DNA of 64,000 nucleotides from Gammaproteobacteria bacterium (GCA_026195255.1 JAPHSS010000012.1:1-64000), one strand, 5' to 3'. Shown: positions 37,563 to 47,127, counted from the stretch's first letter. A program made the numbers and translations. The notes: generated by a model from the letters alone, not told the origin.

Positions 37563-38012
37563 ATGAGTCAGAACATTGAATATTCAGATCCTTATGTTAA
37601 ACGATTTAAAGAGGGCCGCTTTGAATCATTGATGCGTTGGCAACAGCTTGAAGATTTCTGGAATACACTACGACCACAGATAGATGATAGCTGGTACGTA
37701 TATGCAATTGGTGAAGAGGCACCAACGGAACCTGCTAGTAAAGAAAATGTATTGAATTTTATTACTGAAATAGACCAGTTGCTTCACGATGAGCACGACG
37801 AGTCTTATTGCGGTATTGTTTACGCTGATAATCATCAAAACCCTGATTTTATAAAAATATTTGACCCAAATAACTTAGGTGTGAGCTGTGGATTTAGTGA
37901 AAACCCTCCATTGCCAGGCTGGATAATGTCAAAAATGAAACCAGTTGATTTACAGGACGCGTTACAGCCTGCTAACAATCGCCGCCGTTGGTGGCAAAAG
38001 ATTTTTTCTTAA
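37563..38012 (+). CDS. Conserved hypothetical protein
   Basis: 149-aa soluble acidic protein with no domain I can name. It is rich in aromatic residues (FESLMRWQQLEDFWNTL, SWYVYAIGEEAP) and ends in a basic tail NNRRRWWQKIFS. There is no signal peptide or membrane segment. It lies 16 bp after the TetR gene and ends before a strong terminator, so the two form one transcript. The composition looks like a genuine gene. Function unknown. Confidence 0.7.
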   Translation: MSQNIEYSDPYVKRFKEGRFESLMRWQQLEDFWNTLRPQIDDSWYVYAIGEEAPTEPASKENVLNFITEIDQLLHDEHDESYCGIVYADNHQNPDFIKIFDPNNLGVSCGFSENPPLPGWIMSKMKPVDLQDALQPANNRRRWWQKIFS

Positions 38013-38145
38013 TTACCTGCGATTTTTAAAGTTAAAATTTAAAATTATAATCAGCCAGCTGAGCATGTAATACAACAATTAACGCCATGTAATCGTTTAA
38101 TAAATGAAATCGGTACGTAGTATGAATAAGAGCGTATGTTAGTTA

Positions 38146-38184
38146 CAGAGGCTTTAAATTCTTTAAATTTAAGCCCCTGTTTTT
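38146..38184 (+). terminator. Intrinsic terminator of the TetR-hypothetical unit
   Basis: The stem CAGAGGCTTTAAA pairs with TTTAAGCCCCTG with one mismatch and is followed by TTTTT. A second small hairpin (CCCC/GGGG) overlaps the end. It closes the plus-strand unit before the convergent DoxX gene. Confidence 0.75.
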
Positions 38185-38201
38185 ATGGGGATGATTTTAG
38201 A

Positions 38202-38807
38202 TTAAACCATAAACCTTTTACGTAACAGGTGGTCAATACTAACTCGACCGGCACCGAAAAATAATAAAGGCAATAACATTATGAAGTAGGTTGCTGCAAA
38301 CTCTATACCGTTTTTCAGTATAGTTATATTGCCTGTAGCGGTTAACCATCCATAATTACCATGTTCCTGCAGAAGACTGCGGGCAGCATCACGTCGTTGC
38401 ACGGCATCATCAATTAAATCCATACGCCATTCCCATGGAACTGTCAGTGTTGTTTCTGGTAGTGCATGCCAGCCATTAGCCCAATGAGCAGTGCTCGCTG
38501 CAACCAGCATAGTGACCATTAGTGGAATTGAAAACCAGCGAGTGGCAAGTCCAATTAAGATGGCTATACCACCAAAAAACTCAGTCGATCCTGCCATAAA
38601 TGCCATTAAATCAGGTAAGGGCAGGCCCAGATGTTCTCCAAAATAATAAGCAGTACTTTCCAGGTCATTTAATTTACCCCAGCCTGCTAATATAAAAATG
38701 GGTGCAAGATAAATTCTAATCAATAAGGGAGCGGTGAAATCGAGTAACTTTATCTTTTCAAGAAAGAAAACTTGAATATCTGTTATTAAGTCTATTAACT
38801 TGTTCAT
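38202..38807 (-). CDS. DoxX family membrane protein, HvfX-like
   Basis: 201-aa protein with four hydrophobic segments. Blocks APLLIRIYLAPIF, STEFFGGIAILIGLATRW, SIPLMVTMLVAAS, EHGNYGWLT and NGIEFAATYFIMLL strongly resemble the DoxX-type proteins that I recall as HvfX, found with HvfA/B/C RiPP metallophore operons. An HvfA-like precursor gene lies 1.8 kb upstream on the same strand, separated by one gene. Its role in such systems is thought to relate to copper or redox handling in the membrane. A general DoxX role is the alternative. Confidence 0.75.
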   Translation of the reverse strand: MNKLIDLITDIQVFFLEKIKLLDFTAPLLIRIYLAPIFILAGWGKLNDLESTAYYFGEHLGLPLPDLMAFMAGSTEFFGGIAILIGLATRWFSIPLMVTMLVAASTAHWANGWHALPETTLTVPWEWRMDLIDDAVQRRDAARSLLQEHGNYGWLTATGNITILKNGIEFAATYFIMLLPLLFFGAGRVSIDHLLRKRFMV

Positions 38808-38874
38808 AGGGGGGCCTTTTAATTAAGTTATTATGCCTGGTTGATTTATGCATGTAATTTTCGTTCATATAATT

Positions 38875-40377
38875 TTAAGCCTGATTTTTTGATTGCTTCT
38901 CAGGGTAGATTTCACGTAATGATTTTGAGCGGCCATTTGTCTGCACAATCCGCGCATGATCTCGATTAAATTCACGAGGAGATTTTACTCCACATGAGTG
39001 GCCTATTACGCCAACCTCATGAATAATATTTTGAATATAGTGGGTTACTCGCCATGATTTTTGAGTTTGAACCAGGCCGCGTTGCAGTTTTTTGTTATGC
39101 GTAGTTATACCCGTTGGGCAAGTGTTTTTATCACACTGTAGTGCCTGAATACAGCCAAGAGCAAACATAAAACCGCGGGCACTGACAATGAAATCAGCGC
39201 CCATACAAAGTGCCCATGCAACTTCTGCAGGCGTAATTAATTTACCTGAAGCGATAACTTTTACACGTTCACGCAGTCCATATTGCTGCAATTTATCAAT
39301 CACGAGTGGCAGGCTTTCCTGAATGGGTAGACCCACATAATCAATCAGGCTCATGGGAGCAGCACCTGTACCCCCTGTCGAACTATCGATTGTAATAAAG
39401 TCCGGGGCGTAATCCAGACCTCGCTCATTTATTTTTTTACATAACTCATCGATCCAGTCGTAGGCGCCAATAACCACCTTAAAACCTACAGGTTTTCCTG
39501 TCACGCTGCGTATATGGTAGATCATATCTAATAAATCATCATTAGAGTTGATATCGGCGTGACGGTTTGGGCTTATTGAATCCTCGCCTTCTGGAATGCA
39601 TCTAACAGCCGCAATTTCAGCGGTTACTTTTTCTCCGGGAAGTATGCCACCTTTACCAGGCTTGGCTCCCTGGCTAAGTTTAATCTCAAACATTTTTACC
39701 TGTTCAATTGCCGCAACTTCTTTTAATTTTTCATCTGAAAGGTTGCCATTTTCATCTCTGACGCCATATTTTGCGGTACCAATTTGAAATACGATATCGG
39801 CACCACCAACAAGATGATAGGACGATAAGCCGCCTTCACCTGTATTAATCCAGGCCCCAGCCTTACGTGCACCATGAGATAAAGAGACAATAGCAGGTTT
39901 TGAAAGTGCGCCGAAACTCATGCCTGAAATATTAAAAATTGATGAGGTCGTAAATGGCTGTTTACAGTTTTCACCTATGGTGACCGGTTTAGGGACAACG
40001 GCATCTTTTCCTAATGTAGGAAACGGGCAGTTCACAAATATTACTGTGCCCGCAGGTTTTAAGTCACGAGTTGAACCAAAAGCCACGGTGTTGCTTATAT
40101 TCTTTGCTGCTCTATAGATCCACGAGCGTTCAGCTCTGTTAAAAGGCAGTTCTTCTCTATCCATTGTGAAAAAATACTGACGAAAGAAGGTGCCCAAATG
40201 TTCAAACCAGTATCTAAATCGACCAATGACCGGGTAGTTGCGGCGAATTGCGTGTACGGTCTGGTTTCTATCTATTATATAAATAACGATAATGACAATT
40301 GCGGCGACGGCAATTGAAGTGACAAATAATATAGCCAGGATTTGTAAAACGCTCTGGAAAAAAGGCAGTTCAGTCAT
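38875..40377 (-). CDS. FMN-binding glutamate-synthase-like protein
   Basis: 500-aa protein with one N-terminal membrane helix (about residues 10-32), followed by a domain like the FMN/central barrel of glutamate synthase large subunit: FNISGMSFGALSKPA, KPGKGGILPGEKV, IDSSTGGTGAAPMSLID and ASGKLITPAEVAWAL. A cysteine cluster, LGCIQALQCDKNTCPTG, matches the 3Fe-4S site. The glutaminase domain is absent, so it is not a complete GltB. Such proteins are widespread and poorly characterised. It lies between the HvfX-like gene and the HvfA-like precursor gene on the same strand. Confidence 0.85.
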   Translation of the reverse strand: MTELPFFQSVLQILAILFVTSIAVAAIVIIVIYIIDRNQTVHAIRRNYPVIGRFRYWFEHLGTFFRQYFFTMDREELPFNRAERSWIYRAAKNISNTVAFGSTRDLKPAGTVIFVNCPFPTLGKDAVVPKPVTIGENCKQPFTTSSIFNISGMSFGALSKPAIVSLSHGARKAGAWINTGEGGLSSYHLVGGADIVFQIGTAKYGVRDENGNLSDEKLKEVAAIEQVKMFEIKLSQGAKPGKGGILPGEKVTAEIAAVRCIPEGEDSISPNRHADINSNDDLLDMIYHIRSVTGKPVGFKVVIGAYDWIDELCKKINERGLDYAPDFITIDSSTGGTGAAPMSLIDYVGLPIQESLPLVIDKLQQYGLRERVKVIASGKLITPAEVAWALCMGADFIVSARGFMFALGCIQALQCDKNTCPTGITTHNKKLQRGLVQTQKSWRVTHYIQNIIHEVGVIGHSCGVKSPREFNRDHARIVQTNGRSKSLREIYPEKQSKNQA

Positions 40378-40510
40378 ATCTATTCATCTTAATTATTAGA
40401 GTTGTATACATAAAATAGCAGTAATCATTAATTTTTGCTGTACATGGCTCGTTTTGTATATATGTTTTTGAATTAAGTTGTTAGAGAGAGTTACAATCAA
40501 AATTGAAGTT

Positions 40511-40542
40511 AATAAAAAAAGGCCTCGATAATCGAGGCCTTT
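40511..40542 (-). terminator. Intrinsic terminator of the HvfA-like gene
   Basis: A perfect 11-bp stem (AAAGGCCTCGA, TAA loop, TCGAGGCCTTT) at 40518-40542 is followed on the minus strand by a T-run. It lies 50 bp after the precursor stop and isolates that gene from the downstream glutamate-synthase-like gene. Confidence 0.85.
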
Positions 40543-40592
40543 CATTGAGCGAATACTGAAAAAACATATTCGTAAGTGCTTAAGTGTTGTGA

Positions 40593-40940
40593 TTAATTAC
40601 CGCCACATTTACCTTCACCGCACTTGCCTTTACCTTTTGTTTTGCCTTCTCCACACTTACCTTCTTTCTTGCTGTCGCCGCATTTGCCTTTTTTCATGCT
40701 ATCGCCACATTTACCTTCACCGCACTTACCTTTCTTCTTGCTGTCGCCGCACTTGCCTTTTTTCATGCTGTCGCCGCATTTACCTTCACCACATTTGCCT
40801 TTTTCAGCAACAGTGATCTGGTCAGTATCGATGTTACTCATACCAAATGGATTTTCTGATGCACTAGTAATTGGGCTGAATGCCATTACAAATAAAAAGC
40901 TGAGTGCTGCAATAAGAGATTTGTTAAATAATTTAGTCAT
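40593..40940 (-). CDS. HvfA-like cysteine-rich RiPP metallophore precursor
   Basis: 115-aa secreted low-complexity peptide. Residues 1-28 are a signal peptide (basic start, hydrophobic core ALSFLFVMAF, cleavage near SASEN). From residue 47 on there are nine GKCG motifs, four of them EGKCG, with cysteines at 50, 55, 64, 73, 78, 87, 96, 107 and 112; every Cys is in a GKCG. One unit, EGKT at 98-101, has lost its Cys. This matches HvfA peptides, whose EGKCG cysteines are converted to oxazolone-thioamide copper ligands by HvfB (MNIO/DUF692) and HvfC. No maturase gene is in this window. AGAAGG precedes the ATG. An own terminator follows. Confidence 0.85.
   Translation of the reverse strand: MTKLFNKSLIAALSFLFVMAFSPITSASENPFGMSNIDTDQITVAEKGKCGEGKCGDSMKKGKCGDSKKKGKCGEGKCGDSMKKGKCGDSKKEGKCGEGKTKGKGKCGEGKCGGN
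40596..40805. repeat. In-frame tandem repeats encoding GKCG units
   Basis: Within the precursor gene the DNA repeats with a longer unit of about 23 codons (EGKCGDSMKKGKCGDSKK-type) made of shorter GKCG modules. Near-identical codons between units point to recent duplication or slippage. Confidence 0.8.
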
Positions 40941-41211
40941 CTTTTTTATACCTTCTGGGTTGGTTTTTATAATCGAACTATTCAGTTGTTGTGCATAAAT
41001 TGTGTAACTTTATATGCCCAACGAACCAATGTCCCTGAGTTTACGGCCTGAGTCTATCCTTATTTATTCAGAAAGGACATAAAAATTAGGCACGTGATTT
41101 AACTACAAGTTCACATTTTTTAACTTTGGGTAAGTTAGACATCGAATTTAAAGCAAGTTCAATAGATTGTCTAAATTTAATTTAATATTAGAATGAATTA
41201 ATATAAGACTG

Positions 41212-41649
41212 TTAAACGTTTAAAAGTTCTTTAAGTGACTGTAGATAACGGCTTTCATCGGGTTGAGTATTATTTGTTTGAGCAGACCACATCGCTTCTG
41301 CCAGACACTCAATCATGCTGTGCTCGGCATCATGGCCTGAGCCTTTTATCTTGAGCAGCTGTTTATAAATTTCAGTTATACCTGTTGGGCGATTCGTTGC
41401 CAGTTGTTCGCGCAGTCCAAGATGTAAGCCCATATGCAAAAATGGATTGGTTTGCCCCAGTTCGGGTAAGAAGTCTTTATCTAATTGGTTAACAAAATCA
41501 TGATACTCAGGATGTTCTTTAATAACATCAGTAATTTGTATTTCAAGTGGCGTGAGTACTTGCTGCTGCTGGAGCTTGTCCCATGCACTTTTATACATTT
41601 GTCTTAATTGATTTCGATCATTTCCAAACATGTCAGGTGTTTTCCACAA
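41212..41649 (-). CDS. DUF1841 family protein
   Basis: 145-aa soluble protein matching DUF1841: MFGNDRNQLRQMYKSAWDK, IKEHPEYHDF, and the strongly conserved GQTNPFLHMGLHLGLREQ followed by RPTGI. It is 29 bp downstream of nth and probably the last gene of the Rnf-nth transcript. The family is conserved in beta- and gammaproteobacteria but has no known function. Confidence 0.88.
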   Translation of the reverse strand: MWKTPDMFGNDRNQLRQMYKSAWDKLQQQQVLTPLEIQITDVIKEHPEYHDFVNQLDKDFLPELGQTNPFLHMGLHLGLREQLATNRPTGITEIYKQLLKIKGSGHDAEHSMIECLAEAMWSAQTNNTQPDESRYLQSLKELLNV

Positions 41650-41678
41650 TTAAATTTAAAGAGAAAAAGCAACAAATA

Positions 41679-42314
41679 TTAATCACTGTTTTTTTGCCTG
41701 AACTCGCAAAGATCTTCAATAATACATGAGCCGCAGCGAGGTTTTCTTGCGATGCAGGTATATCGACCATGTAAAATTAGCCAGTGATGTGCATCCAGTA
41801 AAAACTCTTCAGGCACGAACTTAAGAAGTTTTTTTTCTACTTCAAGAACTGTTTTTCCAGGGGCAATTTTCGTGCGGTTAGAAACTCGAAAAATATGTGT
41901 ATCAACCGCAATAGTGGGATGACCAAATGCAGTATTACGAATAACATTGGCGGTTTTTCTGCCAACACCGGCTAAAGCTTCAAGTGCCTGTTGGTCATCT
42001 GGTACTTCAGAATTGTGTTTTTCAATTAATATTTTGCAGGTTTTAATAATGTTAGCGGCTTTTGTATTAAATAAACCAATTGTTTTTATATATTTTTTTA
42101 AACCGTTTTCACCTAACTTAAGAATTTTTTCTGGGGTGTTTGCTACAGCGAATAGTTTTCTAGTTGCTTTATTAACACCTTTATCCGTTGATTGTGCCGA
42201 TAGAGCAACAGCAACGAGCAACTCGAAAGGGCTTGAATATTCAAGTTCAGTGGTGGGCTTAGGGTCTTCAGCTTTGAGTCGAGAAAATATTTCGATTCGT
42301 TTAAGTTTGTTCAT
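41679..42314 (-). CDS. nth: Endonuclease III
   Basis: 211-aa base-excision repair glycosylase/AP lyase for oxidised pyrimidines. The helix-hairpin-helix is LEALAGVGRKTANVI, with the catalytic Lys in GRKTA and the Asp in VDTHIFRVSNR. The C-terminal 4Fe-4S cluster has four cysteines in CIARKPRCGSCIIEDLC. It lies 19 bp after rnfE, the conserved rnf-nth arrangement. Confidence 0.95.
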   Translation of the reverse strand: MNKLKRIEIFSRLKAEDPKPTTELEYSSPFELLVAVALSAQSTDKGVNKATRKLFAVANTPEKILKLGENGLKKYIKTIGLFNTKAANIIKTCKILIEKHNSEVPDDQQALEALAGVGRKTANVIRNTAFGHPTIAVDTHIFRVSNRTKIAPGKTVLEVEKKLLKFVPEEFLLDAHHWLILHGRYTCIARKPRCGSCIIEDLCEFRQKNSD

Positions 42315-42333
42315 AGCTGATAACTATTTATTA

Positions 42334-43029
42334 TTAAGCAGTCGCTTCTGATGCAGATACGGCCTGAGCTGCAGAGATGGTTTGTTTTTTCTTATTGTGG
42401 GTATCAATAACATTTTTTAAAGCAATGATTAAGCCCATGCCAATAAAAGCACCAGGTGGTAATATTGCCAGAAGAAAACCAGAGTAGTCTTCAACAAATA
42501 CCCATGTCCAGTTTCGCGCCATATCACCAAACATTAAATGTGCATTACTAAACAGAGTGCCATAACCTAAAATTTCTCGAATAGCACCAAGTGTCACCAG
42601 TACAAAAGTAAAACCAAGCCCCATCATAAGTCCATCAAGCATTGAAGGTAATAAACTGTTTTTAGACGCGAAGGCTTCTGCGCGAGCCAGAATGCCACAG
42701 TTAGTAACGATAAGAGGGATAAAAATACCCAGTACAGTATAAAGTTCATATAACCAGGCATTCATAGATAATTCAATAGCAGTAACCACCGAGGCAATAA
42801 TCAGAACGAAGACTGGTACTCGTACTTCAGGGCGAACCCAGTGACGAATGAGTGAGACAACCGCGTTAGATAAAACTAATGTCAATAATGTTGCCATACC
42901 CAGGCCCAGGCCATTAATAACTGTGCCGGTAACAGCAAGTAAAGGGCAGAGTCCAAGCAGCTGCACCAGCGCAACATTGTTGTTCCACAAGCCATTTTTG
43001 CTTATTTCATTGTAGTTTGTATCACTCAC
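42334..43029 (-). CDS. rnfE: Rnf complex subunit E
   Basis: 231-aa inner-membrane subunit of the Rnf ion-translocating ferredoxin:NAD+ oxidoreductase, with about six helices. Family blocks are [18 protein letters not shown] and [17 protein letters not shown], with the conserved Cys residues near the membrane 2Fe-2S site. The start overlaps the rnfG stop by 4 bp. The C-terminal tail is Ala/Ser-rich. Confidence 0.93.
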   Translation of the reverse strand: MSDTNYNEISKNGLWNNNVALVQLLGLCPLLAVTGTVINGLGLGMATLLTLVLSNAVVSLIRHWVRPEVRVPVFVLIIASVVTAIELSMNAWLYELYTVLGIFIPLIVTNCGILARAEAFASKNSLLPSMLDGLMMGLGFTFVLVTLGAIREILGYGTLFSNAHLMFGDMARNWTWVFVEDYSGFLLAILPPGAFIGMGLIIALKNVIDTHNKKKQTISAAQAVSASEATA

Positions 43030-43700
43030 TTTACGGGCTCGCCTGATTTTTTATTACTAACAGACAGTTTAACCTGTTTGTTATATTTTTCGATTAGTTC
43101 TTTTTTATGTCTATCAAAGTATACCAGACATAAATGCACAGCTTGTACCACTGCTCGTGGGGTAATTGTTGCCCCGGTGAACTGGTCAAATGCGCCGCCA
43201 TCACGTTTAACCTTCCACTTATTTTCAGCTGGTTCATTTAGTGATTTACCATTAAAACCCAGTACCCAGTCACTTTTTTCAATTTCCATGGCATCTCCAA
43301 GCCCCGGTGTTTCCTTGTGGCTAACAATACGTACCCCGGCTAATGTGCCATCAATATTAATACCAACCAGCATTTTTATCTCACCACTATAACCCTTACC
43401 GGCAATAACAGGAAAAATCATCGCACTGATTTCATTTCCACGTTTTGCAATATAAATAGTAGATGTCTCTTTCTGGCCTAGGCGGTCATCAGCGTCTAAA
43501 CTTATTGTGGTATGCAATAAGTCGTTATCATATTTTTCAGAAGGTAAAATCTGGTTAAGTTTTCTTAATAATGCAAGGCGTTCATTATCAATGATTTTAT
43601 CGGCGGTAACCTGGTGAGTAACACCGACCAGAGCCGTGCCTACAATTGCAAATAGTCCCAGTATTAAACCGCTAACTAAAATATAACGTTTGTTATTCAT
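43026..43700 (-). CDS. rnfG: Rnf complex subunit G
   Basis: Flavoprotein subunit with one N-terminal membrane helix ([16 protein letters not shown]) and a periplasmic FMN-binding domain. FMN is covalently attached to a Thr in the motif FTGATITPR near the C-terminus. I chose the ATG at 43700 (MNNKRYILV), which overlaps the rnfD stop; the longer frame from 43751 is read-through of rnfD sequence. It overlaps rnfE by 4 bp. Confidence 0.92.
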   Translation of the reverse strand: MNNKRYILVSGLILGLFAIVGTALVGVTHQVTADKIIDNERLALLRKLNQILPSEKYDNDLLHTTISLDADDRLGQKETSTIYIAKRGNEISAMIFPVIAGKGYSGEIKMLVGINIDGTLAGVRIVSHKETPGLGDAMEIEKSDWVLGFNGKSLNEPAENKWKVKRDGGAFDQFTGATITPRAVVQAVHLCLVYFDRHKKELIEKYNKQVKLSVSNKKSGEPVK

Positions 43701-44778
43701 CGTCATCATCTGTTTTATGGTGATGCGGGAACTCTGTCCAGCTATGGCCAAATGCGCGTGGCATCGTGTAGTAATCGAGTAAAGGCGCTGCCATATTCAT
43801 AAGGATTACTGCGAATGCAATTCCATCAGGGTAGGCACCCCAGGTGCGAATAATAAATATAAATACACCTATTCCAGCGCCATAAAGCCAGCGGCCTTTA
43901 GTGGTTGTTGCTGCAGTTACCGGGTCAGTGGCAATAAAGAATGCGGCGAGCATAATACCACCACTGAACAGGTGAAAAGTGGGCGGGGTAAATGAGGCAT
44001 AGTCATAAAGTGCAAAGGTATTAGATAAAACCAGTAAAGCAGCAATGAGGCCAGCAGGGATGCGCCAGTCAATAATACCTTTTACAGCTAGATAACATCC
44101 CGTTGCCAGAAACAGGCCATTAACCCACTCCCAGCCAAAACCACCCACTGAACCAAATATGCCGCCATATTCTTTGTGATTTTCAATTTCATTAATACTG
44201 AGTTCAAGGCCAAGTTGTGTTTTAACCGTATCTAATGGGGTGGCCATTGTTATGGCATCCCATGTGTATGCGAGAGGTAAATCGCCACCAAAAATAATGC
44301 TTAATGTTTCTGTAAAAGTGAGCTGGGTATAACCCTCTAATAAGGGTGGTACCCACTGTGTCATTTCTTTAGGAAAAGAAATAATAACAACGATATAACC
44401 TACCATAGCAGGATTAAACGGATTAAAGCCAAGTCCGCCGTATAAATGCTTGGCAACAATAATTGCAAATAGAGTGCCTATCACTGTTAGCCACCAGGGG
44501 GCTAACTGAGGCAGAGCAAGTACCAGTAAACACGCGGTAAGTATTGCACTGCCATCAGTGATATAAGGTTTTATTGGGCGTTTACGAATCCATAACATTA
44601 ATGCTTCAGCGGACAGAGCGACTACAGAGGCGAGTATGATATTAATTAACACGCCCCAGCCAAAGAAAACGATCATCGCAATTGTGCCGGGTACCATCGC
44701 CAGTAAAACTTTAAACATTAACCCCTGAACACTGTTCTGTTGAGGTATATGTGGCGAACTAGCTGTTTTAAATTGCAT
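43693..44778 (-). CDS. rnfD: Rnf complex subunit D
   Basis: 361-aa membrane subunit, homologous to NqrB, with about nine helices. The FMN-attachment threonine lies in ITMATPLDTVKTQ. Other blocks are GLGFNPFNPAMVGY and FFIATDPVTAATT. The C-terminal tail is acidic. It follows rnfC with a 134-bp gap, the longest gap in the operon, and overlaps rnfG. Confidence 0.94.
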   Translation of the reverse strand: MQFKTASSPHIPQQNSVQGLMFKVLLAMVPGTIAMIVFFGWGVLINIILASVVALSAEALMLWIRKRPIKPYITDGSAILTACLLVLALPQLAPWWLTVIGTLFAIIVAKHLYGGLGFNPFNPAMVGYIVVIISFPKEMTQWVPPLLEGYTQLTFTETLSIIFGGDLPLAYTWDAITMATPLDTVKTQLGLELSINEIENHKEYGGIFGSVGGFGWEWVNGLFLATGCYLAVKGIIDWRIPAGLIAALLVLSNTFALYDYASFTPPTFHLFSGGIMLAAFFIATDPVTAATTTKGRWLYGAGIGVFIFIIRTWGAYPDGIAFAVILMNMAAPLLDYYTMPRAFGHSWTEFPHHHKTDDDDE

Positions 44779-44912
44779 TGCATTTTCCAGTGTTTTTTGA
44801 ATGCTTTAATAGTGACGCGTAAGGGTGCTGAGTTTCTGATTTATAAAAATATAAAAATATTTCATTTCTGTTTTTGAATTTTTGTATCCAGAAAATACTA
44901 TTCATTAAAATA

Positions 44913-46508
44913 TTATTCATCAGAACTGGTGTTATTATTTTGTTTAGCTGCTTTTTTATCCTGTACCCGTTTCATTGCCGCTTCTATTGCCGCTTTTTTA
45001 GGGTCTATTTCTGTTTCAGGAGTATCGTTTTTGGCAGCGGCTTCTGCTATTTTTTTCTTTTCTAATAATTCTTTTTTCTTGCGCAGTTTTTCTGCACGCT
45101 CTTTCTTTTCTAACTCTAAACGGGCCTGCCTGAAATCATGGCGTACACGTGCATGATCGGATTTTATTCGATCTCGTTCCTGGCTCCATATTTCGGTTTT
45201 TGCAAATCGATAATATTGCACCAGAGGGATCTGGCTAGGACAAACCTGTGCGCAACAGCCGCATTCAATGCAATCAAAAAGATGGTAATCCTGTACCAGT
45301 TCAAAGTTTTTCGAACTGGCCATCCAGAATAACTGCTGAGGTAACAGTTGTGCGGGGCAAACGCTGGCACAGGCACCACAACGAATGCAGGGCATAGTTG
45401 CAGGCGTTTCCTCAGGTGTGTTTTCAACAAGTAAGCAATTACAGCCTTTAATGACGGGCAAATGATCTGTTTGCAGGGTGAAGCCCATCATTGGCCCCCC
45501 CATAATTAATTTGCAGGCGTCATCATGATAACCGCCCGATTGTTCAATTAATTCAGACATAGAAGTACCAATCAGTACTTCCATGTTTTGTGGCTGTTTT
45601 ACACCCTCTCCGGTAACTGTCACGATGCGGGAAATAAGGGGCTCACCTAAAACTATAGCCTTATGGACAGCAACAGCTGTGCCCACATTTTGTACCAGCA
45701 ACCCGATATCTGATGGAAAACCATCACTAGGTACTTCTTTTTGCGTAAGAACTTTTATTAGTTGTTTCTCGCCGCCTGTTGGATAAATTGTAGGAATGCT
45801 AACAACTTCGATGGTATGTAATGCCTGCTCATTTATTACGGCTTGAATAGCTTTAATTGCTTCGGGTTTATTGTCTTCGACGGTAATTAAGCAGTGAGTA
45901 GCCGATACCATATACTGAATAATGCCGCAGCCTGAAATTAGCTCAGTAGCATATTCACGCATCAGCATATCGTCACAACTGATATAGGGTTCGCATTCTG
46001 CACCGTTAATAATTAATGTTTCAATATGAGCTTGTGGGCCGGGATTTACTTTTACAGCAGTAGGGAATGCCGCACCGCCTAAACCAACAATACCGGCCTT
46101 GCGAATTAACTGGCGTAGTTCAGCGGGGGATTTTGTATTTATATAATGCGTTGGTTGAAGCTCCGTCCATTTATCTTCGCCGTCTGTTTCTATAACGACA
46201 CATAAGGTGTTCAGGCCAGATGGGTGGGGTGCGGGATATTCATCGATATCTATAACGGTGCCAGATGATGAAGCATGAACAGGTGCGCTCACATATTCAG
46301 TGCTCTGTGTAATTGCCTGACCTTTTAAAACCTTATCTCCCTTTTTTACCAGCAATGCGCCAGCTTCACCAATGTGCTGTTGCACCGGTAATATCAGGCG
46401 TTTTGGCAGGCGGGCTTTTACAATAGGCGATTGCGTTGAGATCGCTTTATTGCTTTCAAGTTTTAAACCACCATGAAAGTGCCAGAGTTGACGGGAAGAT
46501 CGAGTCAT
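44913..46508 (-). CDS. rnfC: Rnf complex subunit C
   Basis: 531-aa peripheral subunit that exchanges electrons with NAD(H). Blocks are GLGGAAFPTAVKVNP and YPTGGEKQLIKVLTQKEVP, and two 4Fe-4S motifs are CIRCGACASVCP and CIECGCCAQVCP. Beyond about residue 440 the chain is a Lys/Glu/Ala coiled coil, a variable tail that is long in many gammaproteobacteria. It lies 53 bp after rnfB. Confidence 0.95.
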   Translation of the reverse strand: MTRSSRQLWHFHGGLKLESNKAISTQSPIVKARLPKRLILPVQQHIGEAGALLVKKGDKVLKGQAITQSTEYVSAPVHASSSGTVIDIDEYPAPHPSGLNTLCVVIETDGEDKWTELQPTHYINTKSPAELRQLIRKAGIVGLGGAAFPTAVKVNPGPQAHIETLIINGAECEPYISCDDMLMREYATELISGCGIIQYMVSATHCLITVEDNKPEAIKAIQAVINEQALHTIEVVSIPTIYPTGGEKQLIKVLTQKEVPSDGFPSDIGLLVQNVGTAVAVHKAIVLGEPLISRIVTVTGEGVKQPQNMEVLIGTSMSELIEQSGGYHDDACKLIMGGPMMGFTLQTDHLPVIKGCNCLLVENTPEETPATMPCIRCGACASVCPAQLLPQQLFWMASSKNFELVQDYHLFDCIECGCCAQVCPSQIPLVQYYRFAKTEIWSQERDRIKSDHARVRHDFRQARLELEKKERAEKLRKKKELLEKKKIAEAAAKNDTPETEIDPKKAAIEAAMKRVQDKKAAKQNNNTSSDE

Positions 46509-46561
46509 ATTTTAATTTGTGTCTCTATATTTCTAGTAATATTTAAGTTTAAGTTAAGTGC

Positions 46562-47122
46562 TCATGCCTTTGGTGATGTATCTGTAGATTCAGGTAATGA
46601 CCAACGCCAGGTTTCTGGCTCAATTTTAACGGGTATTATATGAATACAATCTACCGGGCAGGGTGGTATACATAAATTACAACCAGTACATTCACTCTCT
46701 ATAATGCTATGCATTTGTTTTGCAGCACCTAATATAGCGTCGACCGGGCACGCCTGAATGCATAATGTGCAACCAATACAGGTTTGTTCGTCTATATAAA
46801 CAACCGTTTTTTCAGGATCGTCGGCATGCTCGCTATCAAGCGGTATCGGCTCAACCCCTAACAGCTCTGAGAGCGCGAGCATAGTAGTTTCACCTCCAGG
46901 TGGGCACTGATTTATATTCGCTTCACCAGCGGCTATAGCTTCAGCGTATGGCCGACAGCCAGGGTATGTGCATTGCCCGCATTGCGTTTGTGGTAACAAC
47001 GCATCAATTTTATCGACAACCGGATCACCCTCAACATGAAATTTAACAGAGGTATAACCAAGTAATAAACCAAAAAAAACCGAGATAGTGGCAAGTACGA
47101 TAATGGCGATGAGTATAGACAT
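46562..47122 (-). CDS. rnfB: Rnf complex subunit B
   Basis: 186-aa iron-sulfur subunit with one N-terminal membrane helix. The Fe4S domain has [16 protein letters not shown] and NQCPPGG. Two ferredoxin motifs are [12 protein letters not shown] and [12 protein letters not shown]. It carries electrons toward the membrane subunits. It starts 5 bp after the rnfA stop. Confidence 0.95.
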   Translation of the reverse strand: MSILIAIIVLATISVFFGLLLGYTSVKFHVEGDPVVDKIDALLPQTQCGQCTYPGCRPYAEAIAAGEANINQCPPGGETTMLALSELLGVEPIPLDSEHADDPEKTVVYIDEQTCIGCTLCIQACPVDAILGAAKQMHSIIESECTGCNLCIPPCPVDCIHIIPVKIEPETWRWSLPESTDTSPKA

Positions 47123-47127
47123 CTAAA

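Noticed and set aside
40624-40998. Plus-strand frame opposite the cysteine-rich peptide gene
   Set aside because: It encodes a Pro/His/Leu repeat that is simply the antisense of the GKCG repeat. The minus frame has a signal peptide, ribosome site and terminator.
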